This document shows positions 60,502 to 64,000 of a stretch of 64,000 nt of DNA, piece after piece; position 1 is the stretch's first letter; the number at the start of each line of letters is the position of its first letter. Below the pieces are notes generated by a model, which searched no databases, was not told the origin of the DNA, and saw only the letters and a program-made list of their open reading frames with translations. The stretch comes from Humulus lupulus (Eukaryota; Streptophyta; Magnoliopsida; Rosales; Cannabaceae), in the NCBI RefSeq assembly GCF_963169125.1, contig NC_084801.1, positions 72,667,696 through 72,731,695 of the forward strand, written 5' to 3'. The translations under genes were made by a program, and so were the position numbers.

Positions 60502-63125
60502 CTAAGCCCCATCAGTTGGCCCTTTGGAGGTCGCGGTCTCATCCTGCTCCGCCGCGACAGAGGCCTCTCCAGTCTCCGATGGAGGAACCTCCTTATTTAG
60601 GCGGGCTTGAAGCTGCGGCAACAAGAATGCCCAGAGGTCCGGCGGCATGAAAGAAAAGTGCGCGTCCGGATTGTGGGACCAGCAGTGATAGAACAGGTCT
60701 TGTAAGGACTGCTCCGATACGACCCGCTCGTCTTTCAGGGCGCCCTGGGAGGCCTGGGCTTCGGCCTTCACCGCCTCAAGATCTGTCCGCGATGCAGCCA
60801 GGGAGTTTTTAAGCTCTTGGTTCTCGGAGCGGATCTTCTCTAGCTCGGCTTTAGAGGCCGCCAGCGCGTCTCTCGCCTCCTAAGACTCCTGGAGGGCGGT
60901 CTGGCGATCAGCTTCCACACCCTCGTGCTGGGCCTTGGTCCTAACAATGCCTCTGTATGCGGCAGCAATACCCTGCAAGAAAAGAATGATAAATTAACAA
61001 ACTGGAAGGAAAAAGGCGGCGTGTGAGTGTTAAAGCCTTAAAAGAAGGGGGCACTTTACCGTTAAGGTCATGTCCATCGCAGACTCTATAACTCGGACCG
61101 GACTCGTTGTTTCGATGGCCCGGAGCTCCTTCTCCCTGATATTGTAGAAATGGCTGACAGCGTAGCTAGCCGACTCATACACCGAACCCCGGAATGCTTC
61201 GGGCATCATCTCCAGAGCCCGGGGGTCGACCGGGATACGCATATCCGGGGTTGCCGCGGCCAGATTCCCGACCTCTATTACCCCGTCCTGGGCGGCTAGT
61301 GGAGATCGTTGGGGTGGCGGGTGCATGAGCCCTGTCCTGGCAACAGGGAGGTTCGCCCCTGCGACCTGGGATGGCGGGGCTTTCTCCTTCTCCTTAGCCG
61401 GGGATTTGGTGGAGGCCCCAGCCGAGCTCTTGGACTCGCGAAGCCTCTTTAACCTCGGCCCTGCTGGGGGATTCCCACCGAACACAACACCCCGCAGACT
61501 ATTCCCGGGCTGAGACATCTCTTCTGCTATGAACAAAAAACATGGTCATTACAAGGTAGCAATCATGCAGAAATAAAGACAAAAGGTTCAAAGGCAATAA
61601 GAAAGCAAATACTAAGGGAGCCCTACCCCCCGAGCTGGAAGAGCCTAGGACGATTATCTCGCGAACTGGCGAAGGTTCTAGGTCTGGTTCTGACTCGGGG
61701 CTGGACTCTTCTACGTACTGCCTAATCCCCGGAGCATAGATGCCACTCTGGAGCGCAGACCACGTGCGTAAGTTGGTCCCGTACTCCTCAAAAAGGACCG
61801 ACCTAAAGGCTAGGGTATTATCTACTACTACGGTACCCATAGGCCGACTCTCTTGGTTGTCCAGAACGAGCTGGTCAACGCAATGGAGCAAGAGCGTGTC
61901 CAGGTCCGGATTCCTTGAGTGACGATGGACGAGCTGCCTAGGGTTGAACCTAACCAGCCGGGGGTCTGCAGTGGCCCTATCTACGTTCTTAAATAAGTAA
62001 GAGTTACCTTGACCAGAAGGACCCGCGGCTGCTCCGGATTGGGCCCTCTCCTCGCTCATCCCTTGGGCGACCATCAAGGTCCTCTTCCTGTTCATCACCA
62101 GAGGAACTTCCTCGCCTTCCTCCTCGCCTTCTTCATCTGCGACCTCCTCCGCGACGATCGGTCTGTTGTCGCAAGCTGGGGGAGGCCCCCGGGGCCTTTT
62201 CAAATTCAAAGTCTGATTTGGGAAAATCAGCTTGCAGAATACCATCGTCTCGTCCGTCACGAGCACGCGGTAGTCTTTCTCACTGGGGGGCAGGTTCGCC
62301 AGTGTATCATATTGACCCCCGAGGGTCACAGACTTTTCGGTCCTCGCGTAGATGGCTGCAAGGTTGGTTGAAGTCAGAAGTGGAATGAGGGAAGAGCTAA
62401 AATAAGATAACCTTTAAAAGGCGAGCTAAATCAAGGATCACTTACGAGGACGGTTGAAATAGTGATGATCGCAGTTTCGGAACCCAGTTGACATGAAAAA
62501 CTGGTCTTTGAAGTCGTTTGGATGGGTCGGCAGCTCGATCACTGCTGCTGTGTTAGGGAAGCGGGTTAAGTAATAGAACCCGTCGCCTCGCCCCCGCTGG
62601 TCCGGGCTAGCTTTGAGGCAAAAGAAATATAGAATATCAGCAGGAGTGGGGACCTCCCACTCATGCTTTTGGAACAAATACCTCAATCCCGCCAGCAGAC
62701 GGTATGAGTTGGGGGGGAGCTGAAATGGGGCCAACCCACATAGTTCAGAAAATCAGCAAAATACTGATCCAGGGGGAGGAAGGCCCCTGCCTTGAAGTGT
62801 TCACCGCTCCAGGCCGCGAACGACTCATCGAGCGGCGTGCAGCTCCGCTCCCCATCCGCAGCAGGTCGGGCGATCACGGAGGTCATCCCCAGAGGAATGT
62901 TGTGGTTGAGGAAGATTTTGGTGATCTTTGCCTGGTTGGTTATCTTCGAGACGATTCTCTCCGCCTCGAAAAACGCGTCAGGGGCCACCTCGGCTTGCTT
63001 CTCCACCGCCGGCCCAAAGTGAGGAATTGGCGAGCTGGTCACCACCGCCTTTCCTTTATCCTGCTGGGAGGACGAACTTCCCACGTTCTTCTGTGGCAGA
63101 TTTCTCTTTGGAGCCATCTGGTCGC
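60502..63125 (-). pseudogene. Element B antisense spliced gene, two breaks
   Basis: Coding exons: 63117 (ATG) to 62446, 62355-61627, 61523-61060 and 60972-60502. Lengths 672, 729, 464 and 471 equal those of A apart from a 1-bp C loss near 62738 (frameshift in exon 2) and the coiled-coil copy-number and stop difference in the last exon. CAG to TAG near 60882 gives a second break. This copy shows the natural C-terminus (FMPPDLWAFLLPQLQARLN and an acidic tail ending at 60502) that A lost. Same N-terminal domain as A. Confidence 0.8.
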
Positions 63126-64000
63126 CTATCGAACAAAAGAAAACACTTTAGAAAAGGCGACCCAAGCAGGAGAGTGAAGCAAGTATTAAGTACACGAGCT
63201 GGGGTAAGCCCAGCCCGTGGAGAGTGGTGTCACGCGTCCCAAGGAACACGCGCCTATGCCCTCAACAGATCCCAGATTACTCGGAATTCGTGTGTCAGAG
63301 GGCTCAGAGTAAAAAATTGCCTTGGGGGGAAAATTTCAACAGGCAAGGCGTGGCAAAACCGCTTTTAAGGCGTATTCCCTAAGCTACCCGGTTTTTGCAC
63401 CCAAAATTCCTAAGGATCCTACCCAGAAATTGTTCCTAAGAGAGAACCATGGAACCCATATTCTAAGACGATGTCCCATGGCAAGTGTGCCCTAATCTAA
63501 GAAGGGCTGTCACCCTCCATATCCGCGCGACCCAGAAAACTTCTGCATGTGGCTACAGTAAAATTTTTTTCCTAAGCTACAGTGGCATGCTTTCAAAAAT
63601 AAACAGGGACAGAAGACTTACGGTATATGGTTAGATGGTGAGCGAGGTTGCTGCGCTAGTAGGAGCTCCGTTGGCACAGTGGTCTCCAAGGCTTTGAAGG
63701 AACTCGTATGATTAAGCTTCGTGAACGGAGAAGATGAGAGCAATGGAAATGAGAGTTTTGTTCTTCGGAAGGTCAAAGAGAAAAGAAGGAAATTTGAGAG
63801 GTTTTGAATGGTAAGGTGGCCCGTGCGTGGGATGACCACCCCCTTTTATACAAGGGAAGGATCACGTGTAAAAGGCCCTTGGGAGACCCTCCACTCGAAA
63901 TGTGAAACGACGGCTGGACAGTAGGCTAGGCCATTTAATGTGATTCTCGTAGAGTGTACCGTCGCCACCCACGGCGTTCCACATATCAGACGCTTGCGAA
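63126..64000 (-). other. Element B antisense gene 5' exon, intron and promoter; end of window
   Basis: The intron runs from about 63126 to the gtaagt donor at 63621. An untranslated exon continues to about 63820, with TATAAAAG at 63844-63850 (minus). Sequence then follows element A 9180-9340 up to the end of the window. The polypurine tract and 3' LTR of B are not reached. Confidence 0.65.

Larger units (their letters stand above)
14342..64000 (+). mobile_element. Element B: family-1 Tat-like LTR retrotransposon, split by a 37.8-kb insertion, 3' LTR outside window
   Basis: B comprises 14342-17205 and 55044-64000. Aligned to A, the left part stops after acgcg and the right part resumes with acgcgagtcccctgg, so the insertion duplicated acgcg. 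B contains a 5' LTR, primer site, broken gag-pol, a seven-unit tandem array and the antisense gene. By alignment to A the 3' polypurine tract and LTR should begin about 80-100 bp beyond base 64000. Confidence 0.94.

Overview
This window looks like plant nuclear heterochromatin, most likely from a eudicot. It is almost entirely Ty3/gypsy LTR retrotransposons nested in one another. I found no intact host gene, tRNA or rRNA, and I cannot name the species. All calls rest on reading the sequence. LTR ends, target-site duplications (TSDs), primer sites, catalytic motifs and exon phases were checked base by base; divergence figures were counted by eye.

Layout. (1) 1-10198: 3' part of a family-1 element ('A', plus strand): gag-pol, a 122-bp tandem array, an antisense spliced gene, a polypurine tract and a 776-bp 3' LTR. 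(2) 10199-14341: AT-rich DNA with two decayed LTR relics and a possible exon relic. (3) 14342-17205 and 55044-64000: a second family-1 element ('B', plus strand), split by a 37.8-kb insertion; its 3' LTR lies beyond the window. (4) 17206-55043: the insertion, made of two family-2 elements in opposite orientation joined head to head. Arm 1 (17208-about 31312) is on the minus strand and arm 2 (33638-55043) on the plus strand. The insertion as a whole is flanked by the 5-bp TSD acgcg. (5) 31313-33637: a chimeric solo LTR of family D2 at the joint of the two arms. (6) 35296-44143: a chromovirus-like element D (minus strand, 2.2-kb LTRs, no recognisable coding) inserted in the protease region of arm 2 with TSD aagaa.

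Families 1 and 2 belong to the Tat side of Ty3/gypsy. They have one gag-protease-RT-RNase H-second RNase H-integrase frame without a chromodomain, and a gag zinc motif of the C-x2-H-x4-GH-x4-C type. Between pol and the 3' LTR each carries an antisense gene with its own TATA box, an untranslated first exon and four coding exons. Every splice junction keeps frame, and exon lengths match between copies. The predicted proteins share an N-terminal domain resembling the 'putative gypsy type transposon' family and a coiled-coil C-terminus.

Every coding copy is broken by a few stops, small deletions or nested insertions. The points most worth pursuing are: the two-armed insertion whose outer ends are both U5 ends; the spliced antisense genes, one with a start codon made by splicing; tandem arrays and covarying hairpins in the 3' region, one of which recurs exactly inside gag; two matches to the mitotic MSA promoter motif; and an internal polypurine tract just after pol in both families.
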